Below are positions 7,871 through 16,840 of a stretch of DNA of 64,000 nucleotides, piece after piece. The stretch is from Bdellovibrionales bacterium. GTDB lineage: Bacteria; Bdellovibrionota; Bdellovibrionia; Bdellovibrionales; JAGQZY01. The position numbers and the translations under genes were made by a program. The number at the start of each line of letters is the position of its first letter. Within the stretch, counting starts at the first letter, position 1. Location: contig JAIEOS010000026.1 in the NCBI GenBank assembly GCA_019750295.1, forward strand, positions 1-64,000, read 5' to 3'. The notes beneath the pieces were generated by a model. The model was not told where the DNA came from. It did no database searches and saw nothing but the letters and a program-made list of their open reading frames with translations.

Positions 7871-8992
7871 TTATCTTGCATTGATATTGGGAATTCTCTT
7901 CCGAAAGTATTTTAAACTTGGCTTTTCAATTCCGTAGTAGATGATACTGCAAAAAATAAAAATGACCGCGACGTAAGAGAGAAACACCCCCGTTCGAGTC
8001 ATTAAATCTGCTGTCAAAAAACGAGAGCTCGGTAATAACTTATAAAGTACCTTTTGAGCCAAGGTGTGCGTCATGTACAAGGAGTATGAAATGTCCCCGA
8101 GAAACACGGAAACTCCGCTTCCCCAAAAAAAACTCGGCCGATCGCTATACAAAGATAAAATAAAAATGAGGGATGAGAATCCCAAAAGAACGGCGGGCAC
8201 ATTGAACAACTCTCTCAAATATCCCGCCCCCAGAATCAGACCGACACTTGCCAGAACCCCCACTGTAAACAAGTCCCGCCCTGTTTGACTCGATCGACCA
8301 AAGCTCCAAGGTGTCCATCTCAGGAGATAACAAATGTCCGCCCCTAAAATAAAAAGGGGCACAACAAGAAGCATTTCGTAAAAAACAACATTCTCTCGAC
8401 TCAGCATCCAAAAAATCCCAAGACCCAACGAAAAAACAGCCAACAGCACCGCAGCTAAGACCGTTCTCAAGCGAGTAAAAATAAACATGGAGATCAGCGG
8501 AAACAAAATATAAACAAACCACTCCGAACTGATGGACCAGGACGGATAGTTCCAATTCAATTGAAAATGAGGAACCCACGTCTGTGCTAACAATAAATTG
8601 AGGAAAAAATCTCCAGAGCTGTAACCGGTCTCGGTCATCGAGTAGCCCCATCGGCGACCGATAAGGACCATCGCGAAAACGATCAAAAGTGTGACCAAAT
8701 GAACCGGATAAATCCTCGCCCCACGAAGCAGCAAAAACACACCGATTTTTTTCAACGAGAAATCCCTAAAACTTTCGCCATAATTTAAAGCAAGAACGAA
8801 TCCACTCAACATAAAAAAGCCAGGGACCGCCATCGGACCGTTTCCTACGATGGGACTTAAAATCTCGAGGCTTGGAAAAAAAATTAAGACATCGTTCCAA
8901 AAATGGTACAGTACCACCCACAAGGCCAGGTAGCCCCGTAGACTCGTGAGAGAGTCTATTTTTTTATTGGGTCGAAAAGTACCGGTTTGCAT
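7871..8992 (-). CDS. acyltransferase 3 family membrane protein (OafA/YrhL type)
   Basis: A 373-residue integral membrane protein with about ten hydrophobic segments. It opens LTSLRGYLALWVVLYHFW, in which the catalytic-histidine motif R-G-x-x-A-x-x-V-x-x-x-H is kept. Family members transfer acetyl or other acyl groups from the inner membrane to periplasmic sugars such as O-antigen or peptidoglycan. It is last in a three-gene minus-strand operon after GDPD (15 bp). A 14-bp dyad TTACAC-CA-GTGTAA (8993-9006) overlaps its translation start region and could affect initiation. The acceptor is unknown. Confidence 0.88.
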   Translation of the reverse strand: MQTGTFRPNKKIDSLTSLRGYLALWVVLYHFWNDVLIFFPSLEILSPIVGNGPMAVPGFFMLSGFVLALNYGESFRDFSLKKIGVFLLLRGARIYPVHLVTLLIVFAMVLIGRRWGYSMTETGYSSGDFFLNLLLAQTWVPHFQLNWNYPSWSISSEWFVYILFPLISMFIFTRLRTVLAAVLLAVFSLGLGIFWMLSRENVVFYEMLLVVPLFILGADICYLLRWTPWSFGRSSQTGRDLFTVGVLASVGLILGAGYLRELFNVPAVLLGFSSLIFILSLYSDRPSFFWGSGVSVFLGDISYSLYMTHTLAQKVLYKLLPSSRFLTADLMTRTGVFLSYVAVIFIFCSIIYYGIEKPSLKYFRKRIPNINAR

Positions 8993-9007
8993 TTACACCA
9001 GTGTAAG

Positions 9008-9877
9008 TCACTTTCGGGCCTTTAGCCAATCGATAAGTCGATCAGGATAATCTGTGATAATTCCATCCACCTTCATATCGACCAACTTTTTCCAGGATTT
9101 TTCGTCATTCGCCGTCCAAGGGATCACTTGAATTCCCGCGGCATGCAAAGCTTTAACGTCCTCTGGAGTGACCCAGTTGTGTTGGGGGGATATTGTTTTG
9201 ACCTTAGCGGCTTTCGCTGCGGCCACGAAATCGACATGATTCTCACCGATCAATAAAATTGTGGGAACCTCTGGCGCAATTTTCTGGGTCGCAAAAAGAG
9301 TGCGATCGTCAAAGGACTGAATGCGAATGTTTTTAATAAATCCTGCCGAGCGAGCGACATCGACGATGAGTTTTGCAAACGCTTCGGGCTCTGGAGCAAA
9401 TTCGGCGTACCCTGGAGAGATTTTGGTTTCGATATTAAAATCGACCGCGCGCAAGCCCTTGAAGGATTGACCTTTGACGAAGTCAAAAAGCTCTTGGAGC
9501 GTCGGTATCTTTGTTTTTGGAACTGGTATCTGATCTTTAAAGCGCGGGTTTTTTAAAGTCCCGCAGTCATATGTTTTGAGATCTTTTAGTGAAATCTTTC
9601 GGATCGGTACTGGGTTTTGGAGGCGCTGGCCTTTACCATCAAGACAGAGATCAGGATTTAAAAAGGGGTCATGAGAAATCACCGGGATATTGTCCGACGT
9701 GACAGCGATATCGAGCTCTAAGACATCGACCCCCTTTTCGAGGCCAAAGGCGAAGGCGGGAATCGTATTTTCAGGACGAAGTCCTCGAGCTCCACGATGC
9801 CCTTGCACTTCAATCTTTGCAAGAGCGGCAGAGGACGGCGCTTGCAGCATAACGATCAAAAAACCTAAAATAAGCAT
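9008..9877 (-). CDS. secreted glycerophosphodiester phosphodiesterase
   Basis: A 289-residue GDPD-family enzyme with a signal peptide (cut near SSAALA, residue 20) and an AGGAG ribosome-binding site. Conserved elements include GHRGARGLRPENTIPAF (catalytic His/Arg), ELDIAVTSDNIPVISHD (metal Glu/Asp and second His) and near the C-terminus IPWTANDEKSWKKLVDMKVDGIITDYPD. It hydrolyses deacylated phospholipids such as glycerophosphocholine to glycerol-3-phosphate plus alcohol, probably in the periplasm. It starts 8 bp after the terminase-like gene. Confidence 0.93.
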   Translation of the reverse strand: MLILGFLIVMLQAPSSAALAKIEVQGHRGARGLRPENTIPAFAFGLEKGVDVLELDIAVTSDNIPVISHDPFLNPDLCLDGKGQRLQNPVPIRKISLKDLKTYDCGTLKNPRFKDQIPVPKTKIPTLQELFDFVKGQSFKGLRAVDFNIETKISPGYAEFAPEPEAFAKLIVDVARSAGFIKNIRIQSFDDRTLFATQKIAPEVPTILLIGENHVDFVAAAKAAKVKTISPQHNWVTPEDVKALHAAGIQVIPWTANDEKSWKKLVDMKVDGIITDYPDRLIDWLKARK

Positions 9878-9885
9878 AAATTCTC

Positions 9886-10275
9886 CTACCCTATTCCCAA
9901 GATCTCTTTACAAATTTCCATCTGCTTATCGATCTCCATCATCGCTTTTTTAAGTTTACGAAGATCTCGGTCGTCGATTTCTTTTTCGAACATCGGTTGC
10001 ACGACCGGTCGTTTTTTGAGCCAAGCTCCGTAGCGCGCAGCGTAGGTTTCGGGGATGCCGATTCGTAGCGCTGCTAAACGAGCATTGCCGTCCACAAGAT
10101 ACTCCACCATAAATTTAAGAGTTTCTAGAGTGAGAATATTTTGATGAGCTTTAAGCTTAGTGGAAAATCCCATTTGTCGAAGTCTCACGGAACGCACCTT
10201 TCCGGTTGAATCACTAGGATAAAAGCCTACACGAATAATGAGGACTTCTCCACTTCTGTTTTGCCACGTGGCCAA
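9886..10275 (-). CDS. terminase small-subunit-like DNA-binding protein (orphan)
   Basis: A 129-residue protein read from a TTG; an in-frame ATG (residue 36, near 10170) is an alternative start. The core LTLETLKFMVEYLVDGNARLAALRIGIPETYAARYGAWLKKRPVVQPMFE follows the Terminase_2 pattern (L-x-x-F-V-x-E-Y-L-V-D-x-N-A-x-x-A-A-x-R-x-G, then xLLxxPxVxxxI), the helix-turn-helix part of phage small terminases. There is no large terminase, portal or capsid gene nearby. It is co-transcribed with GDPD and an acyltransferase, so it is probably a domesticated or stand-alone DNA-binding protein. The family call is by motif only. Confidence 0.55.
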   Translation of the reverse strand: MATWQNRSGEVLIIRVGFYPSDSTGKVRSVRLRQMGFSTKLKAHQNILTLETLKFMVEYLVDGNARLAALRIGIPETYAARYGAWLKKRPVVQPMFEKEIDDRDLRKLKKAMMEIDKQMEICKEILGIG

Positions 10276-10297
10276 CTCCGCAGTATTCTAAGGTGGC

Positions 10298-11296
10298 ATG
10301 AGTCTTTACGGAAAAATTCGCAGTTTATTCACCAAAGGACCGGCATCGAGCTCCCGCCGACTCAAAATTTGCGAATTAAATGCCGAAAATCTGTTTATTT
10401 CCCTGGAGTACTACGAGAACAATGACTTCGAAAATATTTCGGAAAGCCAGTGGCGCCAACTCGCACTTCCGCAACTTCGCCACAAACAAAAACCGCTGAG
10501 TAAAGTGTGGGGTTTGCACAATGCCATCTTGGACATCAATCCGGATATCCTGATGCTGATCGAAGTGGGCGGCAAAGAATCTCTGGATCACTTTAACCGT
10601 TATTTTCTTAAAGAGGCTTATAAGGTTCACTACATCGAAACTAATTCTAAGCGCGGAATCGATCTGGCATTTCTTCTTAAAAAAGATCTCGTCTACACCG
10701 CGAAAACAGTTTCCAATCGCGAAACTCCCGTAAAAATTCCACTTCTGCAGGGAACACGCTGGACCACGCGATTTTCGCGGGACGTGGTTGAACTGCATCT
10801 CTTTGAAAACTCTGAACTCAAACTTATTTTACTTTTGACTCACCTCAAATCCAAAATCAGCACGGAAACAGATTTCCAGGGACGTGATCTCCGCCGCGCC
10901 GAAGCTGAAGCTCTCGCAAATCTCTACGAAAATATTCGGAAAAAACATCCTGAGGTCGGTGTTGTGGTCGGGGGAGATTTTAATTCCGACCTTAAAAGTC
11001 CGGAGCTAGAGCTGATATTAAACACAGATCTCTCAGATTTTCACGACCTCCTCGAAAGCTCCGAAGAAAGCCGCATTTCGCTCGTGCACTTCGATTATCA
11101 GGGAAAAGCTCATCCCCAAACTCTCGATTATTTACTCGTCTCTCCCCATCTTAAAAACAAGGTCATCAAAGAAGAGTCTTACACCTACCGTTACAAGAGT
11201 TTTTACGATCTTCCTCACCCGCTCCCAACAACAGTTCACGAGCGCTATCATATGCCATCTGATCACTTCCCCTTAGTGGTGACTTTAGAAATTTAA
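10298..11296 (+). CDS. endonuclease/exonuclease/phosphatase (EEP) family protein
   Basis: A 332-residue cytoplasmic protein with the EEP order of motifs: ELNAENLF (metal Asn), DILMLIEVGG (catalytic Glu), LLTHLKSK, VVGGDFNSD (GDFN, Asp/Asn) and MPSDHFPLVVTL (SDH, general-base His). Members cleave phosphodiesters in DNA, lipids or nucleotides. The lack of a signal peptide points to an intracellular substrate. It is divergent from the terminase-like gene with only 22 bp between the two starts, so their promoters must overlap the neighbouring coding sequences. Confidence 0.85.
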   Translation: MSLYGKIRSLFTKGPASSSRRLKICELNAENLFISLEYYENNDFENISESQWRQLALPQLRHKQKPLSKVWGLHNAILDINPDILMLIEVGGKESLDHFNRYFLKEAYKVHYIETNSKRGIDLAFLLKKDLVYTAKTVSNRETPVKIPLLQGTRWTTRFSRDVVELHLFENSELKLILLLTHLKSKISTETDFQGRDLRRAEAEALANLYENIRKKHPEVGVVVGGDFNSDLKSPELELILNTDLSDFHDLLESSEESRISLVHFDYQGKAHPQTLDYLLVSPHLKNKVIKEESYTYRYKSFYDLPHPLPTTVHERYHMPSDHFPLVVTLEI

Positions 11297-11345
11297 AATG
11301 AATGTGAGATAGATCTCAACTTTATTTTGTGTTAGGGTGCTCGCT

Positions 11346-12431
11346 ATGGATACCAAGAACTTCTCCTGGCTCGGTCAAAAAAAGTGGATAGCTCTGATTG
11401 TTGTGGTCTTGGTCATAGTATTGATTCGTATTTACGCGCATGGGTATCTGCTTAAGAAAACTCAAGAGTATTTGGCCACCTTTTCTCCGGTCTACTCAGG
11501 CCATATAGACGATTTAAAATTGCGCATTTTGCGTGGGTCTTATGGCTTTAAAAATTTAACTCTGACATTGCGAAAAAAACCTATTCGATTTCTCGAAGTC
11601 CAAGATATTGATGTCACCATCGACTGGGGCGAACTCTTTAAGGGAAATATTCGGACGGACATTCGCGCCGATCAACTCAAACTTCTTTATAGCGATTACG
11701 TCATCGATCAAATTTCCCAAGCGCCCCAGGAAAACGCGGAGCAAGCCAAATCCGCAGGCGAAACACTATTCCCGGTTTCCATTGAGAAGATCAATCTTGT
11801 GAATAGCACCATCGCCAGCGCCGACTTTTTCGGGGTCTCTGATCAACTGCCCGTAGTTGTGGAAGACCTCAACGCCGAAATCACGAACCTCACTCCGACT
11901 CCACCCCGACAAATATCCTACTATAAATTTGATGGGAAAATCGGTAAGACCTCTCCTCTCGAGATCTCGGGAAATTTTAATATGTTCAACTCTCCCGTAG
12001 ATTGGAATGCCCGGGTCATGATCAAAGAATTTATCCTTAAGACAACCAATCCTTGGATGCTTCAAGCGGCCCCGCTTTCCTTTAAAAAAGGATCCTTAAG
12101 TATCTATTCGGAGGCCCAGTCGATCTCGGGAAAAATTAAAGGCTACGCGAAACCGTTTGTGAGCGATGCCGAATTTGTTGGGGATGATAAAGACTTTAAA
12201 GGATTTGATCAGTTGGGAATTGAAATTGGCTTAGCCGCCCTGAACATGTTTTTCCAAAACCCCGAAAATCAAACCGTGGCCACCAAAGTGGAGTTTTCCT
12301 ATGAAGATCAAAAATTCGAATGGAACTTTTGGCAGGCTCTCAAAGGTTTGTTTAAAAACGGCTACAAAGAAAAGCTTTCCGAAGGTTTTGATAGCCCTGG
12401 CAAAAACAGCACCGTCGATTTCGGCAAATAA
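11346..12431 (+). CDS. inner-membrane-anchored DUF748/AsmA-like protein
   Basis: 361 residues from the ATG at 11346, chosen because AGGG lies 8 bp upstream; a GTG at 11337 would add three residues. One transmembrane helix (residues 15-32) is followed by a periplasmic beta-rich region (ILRGSYGFKNLTLTLRKKP, FLEVQDIDVTIDWGELFKG) of the kind seen in DUF748 and AsmA-like proteins, which form elongated lipid-channel folds. It ends in a charged tail. Such proteins help phospholipid or outer-membrane homeostasis; the specific role here is inferred. A 14-bp dyad TGAGAT-AG-ATCTCA lies just upstream near 11304. Confidence 0.65.
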   Translation: MDTKNFSWLGQKKWIALIVVVLVIVLIRIYAHGYLLKKTQEYLATFSPVYSGHIDDLKLRILRGSYGFKNLTLTLRKKPIRFLEVQDIDVTIDWGELFKGNIRTDIRADQLKLLYSDYVIDQISQAPQENAEQAKSAGETLFPVSIEKINLVNSTIASADFFGVSDQLPVVVEDLNAEITNLTPTPPRQISYYKFDGKIGKTSPLEISGNFNMFNSPVDWNARVMIKEFILKTTNPWMLQAAPLSFKKGSLSIYSEAQSISGKIKGYAKPFVSDAEFVGDDKDFKGFDQLGIEIGLAALNMFFQNPENQTVATKVEFSYEDQKFEWNFWQALKGLFKNGYKEKLSEGFDSPGKNSTVDFGK

Positions 12432-12453
12432 TCTTTGATAATCCCTAGTTTTT

Positions 12454-12471
12454 CATTACGAAAATGTAATG
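12454..12471. promoter_or_regulatory. dyad upstream of the eptA-like gene
   Basis: CATTAC (12454-12459) and GTAATG (12466-12471) form a perfect 6-bp dyad with a 6-base centre, 43 bp before the GTG start. Its position suits an operator, possibly for the response regulator encoded 4 kb away, but no match to the PmrA box is claimed. Confidence 0.3.
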
Positions 12472-12514
12472 TCGAAGTAGGGTGAGGGCAATAGTAATTT
12501 GCTAGTCTTCGAGT

Positions 12515-14146
12515 GTGACACCTTTTGCCTCGAAATCAGCCGCATGCAATCTCTTAGTTACAGGCCTAGTGATTACCCTTCTCTTCAATAGTCCGGCACT
12601 GTTGCTTCTAATTCACCATGCACCTCCTACTGCAAACATTAATAAATTATTTTTTATTTCGAGCTTTTTCGTTCTCTACAGTTTAGTCCTGCTGTCTCTC
12701 CTCCCTTTTTATATTTTCAATTTTCTCCGAACAGGATCCTTTTTCGTCTTATGCATCTCAGCCGCAACAACCTATTTTACGTACAAATTCGGAATTATTT
12801 TCGACGAAACCACAAGCCGCAGCATCTTCGAGACAACCTACGGGGAAGCGAGTCAGTACATGAATTGGAGGTTAGTGGCATGGCAATTCGTATTTATTTT
12901 TGCGGCTGGCTCTTACATTTCTCTATTTCGATGGGAAAAAGAGAATCTTTTAACTCGATTGTCTTTAAGTTTAAAAATTACTGCTTTGGCCACGATTGTT
13001 TTTACCTGTGTGGGCCTAACATTTTATAAGGATTACGCAACATTCCTAAGAAATAACCAACAGTTCAGACACTTGTTGCAACCCATCGGTCCGGTCTATC
13101 AGATAGCAAAATTTTTGAAATTAAAATACTTCCCCAAAACAATAACCTACACGCCTATCGGACTCGATGCTCATCGCAAAACCGGAACCAATCAGCGAGA
13201 GCGTTTAGTTGTTTTCGTTCTGGGAGAAACGGCGCGTTCGGATCACTTTAGTATTAACGGCTACATCGAAAATTTGACCACCCCGGAGTTACAGCAGTGG
13301 CCTATAGTGAGTTTACCAAGAGTTCAGGCCTGTGGTACGGCAACATCGATATCGGTCCCTTGCCTTTTCTCTAATCTTGGTAGAAGCAGATTTGAGTCCA
13401 GCCTAGCCGCATCCCGTGGAAATCTATTGGATGTGGCACTTCAGGCACACTATAAAGTCAGTTGGCTCGATAACAATACGGGCTGTCAGGGAGTTTGTAA
13501 TCGAGTTGGAGAATCCAGTTTAGACAAATATAGAAGTGCGAAGATTTGCAAATCCGGAACTTGTTATGACGAAATATTAATAAAAGCTTTAAAAGAGATT
13601 GGACAAGATCATGAGGATCATTTTGTAGTTTTGCATATGTTAGGAAGTCATGGGCCCTCCTACCATTTACGATATCCCGAGGAGTTTAAGAAATTTAAGC
13701 CCTCATGTGACACTAACGAGCTGGGCCAATGTACTCGAGAACAGGTTAAAAATACTTACGATAATACCATCGCGTATACGGATCATATTCTTTCAGAAAT
13801 CATTCGATATCTAGACTCTCTATCGGATCTTAAGGACACCGCTTTGATTTACGTTTCGGACCACGGAGAATCGTTAGGAGAAAATGGCCTCTATCTTCAC
13901 TCCCTCCCCTATTTTATGGCACCCAAAGAACAAAAAAGCGTACCGATGATTTTTTGGTTTTCTCCGAACCTAAGAAAAAGCAAACAAACTGGAGCGCTAG
14001 CTCTAAAATCGCCAGGATTGTGCCAATATACCCATGACAACATATTCTCGACCACCCTCGATATACTAGATATACAGACCGATATTTACCAACCCGACCT
14101 CGATTTATTAAAAATCGATCCCCAATTTTGTAGTTCGCAAAACTAA
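12515..14146 (+). CDS. eptA: EptA-type lipid A phosphoethanolamine transferase
   Basis: A 543-residue member of the EptA/MCR family, GTG start. Four to five N-terminal transmembrane helices (about residues 10-165) precede a periplasmic sulfatase-fold domain. The nucleophile motif GETARSDHF (Thr239) and the zinc motif VSDHGESLGENG with a following HSLPY are intact. Paired cysteines (CGTATSISVPC, CQGVC, CKSGTC, CDTNELGQC) match the disulfides of this family. It transfers phosphoethanolamine from phosphatidylethanolamine to lipid A (or another lipid-linked phosphate), lowering negative charge. Neighbours are two PAP2 phosphatases and a two-component system, the usual company of lipid A modification. 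The gene looks AT-richer than its left-hand neighbours. Confidence 0.88.
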   Translation: MTPFASKSAACNLLVTGLVITLLFNSPALLLLIHHAPPTANINKLFFISSFFVLYSLVLLSLLPFYIFNFLRTGSFFVLCISAATTYFTYKFGIIFDETTSRSIFETTYGEASQYMNWRLVAWQFVFIFAAGSYISLFRWEKENLLTRLSLSLKITALATIVFTCVGLTFYKDYATFLRNNQQFRHLLQPIGPVYQIAKFLKLKYFPKTITYTPIGLDAHRKTGTNQRERLVVFVLGETARSDHFSINGYIENLTTPELQQWPIVSLPRVQACGTATSISVPCLFSNLGRSRFESSLAASRGNLLDVALQAHYKVSWLDNNTGCQGVCNRVGESSLDKYRSAKICKSGTCYDEILIKALKEIGQDHEDHFVVLHMLGSHGPSYHLRYPEEFKKFKPSCDTNELGQCTREQVKNTYDNTIAYTDHILSEIIRYLDSLSDLKDTALIYVSDHGESLGENGLYLHSLPYFMAPKEQKSVPMIFWFSPNLRKSKQTGALALKSPGLCQYTHDNIFSTTLDILDIQTDIYQPDLDLLKIDPQFCSSQN

Positions 14147-14178
14147 AATTTAGGATGATTGCTGCACAGAACTCTTCT

Positions 14179-14919
14179 CTAAAACACGCTTGTAAAATAC
14201 ATACCCAATCCTCCGGGCACAAGCATCGGGGCAATGTAATAGGTGGTCGACTGGCCGGAAACTCTTTGCTCTTGATTCTCCTGATCTAGGTAATAAATTC
14301 CAAGACCATACATTATTCCAACTGTTGCACCCATTGTGACATCATGAAGAAAATGTTTATTATCATTAATGCGACTAAATCCCACAAAGGTAGCGAAAGT
14401 ATATGCAGGAACCGACCAATACCATTTGTGATTCATTCCGATGATAGAGGCAAATGCAAATGCAGTTGTGGTATGTCCTGACGGAAAGGAATTTCTTCCG
14501 ACTTTATTTGGACGAGTTTCGGGAATCAACTCTTTGATGACATTCGTAAATAGACCTGAGTAAAGTGAAGCTCGAAACATTTGAGACGCAAATCTTTGAT
14601 AATCTTTGTCGTCAGTCCACAGATAAGCCGCGTACATACCACCAGCGTAAAGAGCATTAGGCACCAACTGTCCACCATAATCTCCATAAAGCGCGTAATC
14701 TCCGAGCGGTTTATGTTCGTTTGTTTCCTTCTGCAACCCCAGAATGATATCGTCTTTAAAAAAAATATAAAAGAATCCTGTAGTTGCTAAACCTAAATGA
14801 AAGTAGTGCTTTGCCTCGGTAGTGAAGGGGCTTATTGCATCTTTCTTCGCGGCCTGAAAAAGATTTTCACCGAAGGAGTTATTGACCAAAAGAATAAGAG
14901 CTAAAAAAAATTGACTCAT
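14179..14919 (-). CDS. PAP2-family phosphatase, lipid-phosphate type
   Basis: A 246-residue PAP2 protein with the three phosphatase motifs: K-ELIPETRP (motif 1), FPSGHTTTAF (motif 2, catalytic His) and SRINDNKHFLHDV (motif 3). It has a short signal-like N-terminus and several hydrophobic segments. Its C-terminus (YYIAPMLVPGGLGMYFTSVF) is beta-like and ends in Phe, which is unusual for an inner-membrane PAP2 enzyme. Likely substrates are lipid phosphates such as lipid A, undecaprenyl pyrophosphate or phosphatidate. It is second in a minus-strand pair, 2 bp after the barrel gene, and convergent with eptA. Confidence 0.85.
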   Translation of the reverse strand: MSQFFLALILLVNNSFGENLFQAAKKDAISPFTTEAKHYFHLGLATTGFFYIFFKDDIILGLQKETNEHKPLGDYALYGDYGGQLVPNALYAGGMYAAYLWTDDKDYQRFASQMFRASLYSGLFTNVIKELIPETRPNKVGRNSFPSGHTTTAFAFASIIGMNHKWYWSVPAYTFATFVGFSRINDNKHFLHDVTMGATVGIMYGLGIYYLDQENQEQRVSGQSTTYYIAPMLVPGGLGMYFTSVF

Positions 14920-14921
14920 GA

Positions 14922-15617
14922 CTAGAAACTCCTTAGCAATCCGACAGCAAACCCAATTGATGTATAATCCGGATATCTATATTCTTTCCCGCTCACTTGG
15001 TCTTGAACAAAAAAATCACCGAGATAATACTTTCTAATTTGAATGGATGTTTGCAAGTCCCAATTCTCGCTCACCTCCCAGTTGACGCCACTAAAAGCAA
15101 AGATCATTAAACCCAAAGATGTTGAACTTTGGACACGAAAGTCCTGGGCGGACTGAGTTTGGCCCGACAACTTTTGAGCGTGAATACTAAAAGCTCCGAT
15201 GCGAGCCCCCAAAACCCACTTGAGTGCCGAATACAGTTCTTGATGCCGAGTAAAGCCCGTTTCAAGATAGTATTTGGTCACTTGGACATCGCTTGTGGAT
15301 TGAGGCGTATTCGATATACCAAGATATTGAAGCGGATCTTTGAGGTCATGAAATTGAGCCCCCAAAGACACATCATAGTACCACTGGTAGGGTGATTCTG
15401 TGGGTAAAATACGCAGAAAATCAACAGTACTCATGTACTCGAGAGCGACTGCGGAAGTGTCATGGGTTACAATTCCATTGGAACCATTGATACTGTAGTT
15501 GCCCCCGAAATAACTTGGTTTAAAATCGGCAAGACTCGGCGAACTCCAGGCGCAGAGTAAAAGCAAAAAAAATAAATGGGCTCCTAGTAAGGTCTTAGAT
15601 TGGATCATCCCGTGCAT
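14922..15617 (-). CDS. outer-membrane beta-barrel protein, hypothetical
   Basis: A 231-residue protein with a signal peptide (LLGAHLFFLLLLCAWSSPSLA; start at either of two Met codons three apart) and amphipathic strands throughout, ending IGFAVGLLRSF with terminal Phe. The pattern is that of a small outer-membrane barrel of 8-10 strands. It is translationally close to the following PAP2 gene. It may act on, or sense, modified lipid A in the outer membrane, by context only. Confidence 0.6.
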   Translation of the reverse strand: MHGMIQSKTLLGAHLFFLLLLCAWSSPSLADFKPSYFGGNYSINGSNGIVTHDTSAVALEYMSTVDFLRILPTESPYQWYYDVSLGAQFHDLKDPLQYLGISNTPQSTSDVQVTKYYLETGFTRHQELYSALKWVLGARIGAFSIHAQKLSGQTQSAQDFRVQSSTSLGLMIFAFSGVNWEVSENWDLQTSIQIRKYYLGDFFVQDQVSGKEYRYPDYTSIGFAVGLLRSF

Positions 15618-15723
15618 AATTCCTCGACTTTTAAATTCTCACTTGAGTCTTAAGATTGTCATGGTCCCTTAGAAAGTAAAAAAAGTAAAGTTTTTCAACC
15701 GGGTGGCTTACCCTAGCTCGTCC

Positions 15724-16686
15724 TTAAAAACTGACCAAAAGCTTTGTCATCATTATCCCTTGTTCATACATGGGCATGACGGACCAGGAGTACTTTTGGG
15801 CATCCTTTTCTCCAGAGAGTTTCTTTTTTCCTAAGCGAGCAGCTGTTTTTCCACAGACGTAGCCCATCGCAATGCCCAACGGGTAGTCACTCGCCCAGTG
15901 AACTCCATTATTGACCATTTGAAATCCAAGGAGAGATAACCAAGTGACCTCCAACGGGCGCAGCCAATATTCATGCTCCGGATAGTTTTCAATGAGTACA
16001 GTAAAAGTGACCGTCGCAGTCATGATGTGACCACTAGGCATAGCGTCATACTTCGGAGTATTTGAACCATATTCGGAAATGCTCGGAAAAGGTCTCCAGG
16101 CGCCACGCTCCTCCGTCTTTACAAAAGGACTCTCACGACCGGTGGACCTTTTTATGATTTGGCTAAAAAATGTCGAGATCGCCATTCCGTGAACGAGCTG
16201 AAGACCTGTATTATAGGGGCGGTGGTTGTCAGAAAAATATCCATAACCGATCAAAGACCCTGCGATAGCGAAATGAGTAATACCATCTCCTAGAAAATAG
16301 AGCGCAGCGCCCGTATCCGCCGGAGTTCGAAGAGGCCATGGCCCAATTTTTACTAACTCTCGAGTTTGATCTTCATTACCTAGTCCCCACTTTCGACCCT
16401 TCATCTTTACATCTTCGTAGATATCTTCGTCATACTTATAGAGCAGAGCAGTTGAAGTAATGATCAACCCCCAATAGGGGATACTTTTCCTACTGAACCC
16501 CATCTTTAAAGATTCCCAGCCGGTCGTTGGTAGCTCGGTAACCACCGATAATAACCCAATTTTTTCTGGACCAGAGTTGTCCACGTCTGATAGGGGAGCA
16601 ACCTGTGAGGCCTCCGGATCCGCAACTTGCCCCCAACTTCGATGGTAAACGACGAAGACCATTAATGCTAAAACGAAAACTTTCAT
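15724..16686 (-). CDS. PAP2-family phosphatase
   Basis: 320 residues from the ATG at 16686, chosen over 16716 because AGGA precedes it and a signal peptide follows directly (MKVFVLALMVFVVYHRSWG). PAP2 motifs are visible: IKRSTGRESP (motif 1, K-x5-RxSP variant), AMPSGHIMTATVTF (motif 2) and VNNGVHWASDYPLG (motif 3). Like its paralogue at 14179 it ends in a beta-like segment (IMMTKLLVSF). It should remove phosphate from a lipid phosphate on the periplasmic side. It is transcribed divergently from the response regulator gene, suggesting control by that system. Confidence 0.82.
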   Translation of the reverse strand: MKVFVLALMVFVVYHRSWGQVADPEASQVAPLSDVDNSGPEKIGLLSVVTELPTTGWESLKMGFSRKSIPYWGLIITSTALLYKYDEDIYEDVKMKGRKWGLGNEDQTRELVKIGPWPLRTPADTGAALYFLGDGITHFAIAGSLIGYGYFSDNHRPYNTGLQLVHGMAISTFFSQIIKRSTGRESPFVKTEERGAWRPFPSISEYGSNTPKYDAMPSGHIMTATVTFTVLIENYPEHEYWLRPLEVTWLSLLGFQMVNNGVHWASDYPLGIAMGYVCGKTAARLGKKKLSGEKDAQKYSWSVMPMYEQGIMMTKLLVSF

Positions 16687-16840
16687 ATTTATTCCTGCTC
16701 GACAAAGCTGATGCACTGTCCCCTATATGTCTTTAAAAATGAGAATATCCCCAGGAACTTACACCGGTATTGCGAATACATTAAATTTTTGTAACTAAAC
16801 TCTTTTTGGACCAATGTCTCTAATGTGATAAGCTCGCAAT

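Noticed and set aside
9886-10275. Terminase-like gene, with the LexA-like gene at 53111, as signs of a prophage
   Set aside because: They are 43 kb apart and no structural, lysis, integrase or replication phage genes are present.
11304-11317. TGAGAT-AG-ATCTCA dyad before the DUF748-like gene as an operator
   Set aside because: Short and without context; could be chance. Mentioned only in the gene entry.
16687-16716. Upstream ATG for the second PAP2 protein
   Set aside because: Ten polar residues would precede the signal peptide; AGGA sits before the ATG at 16686.
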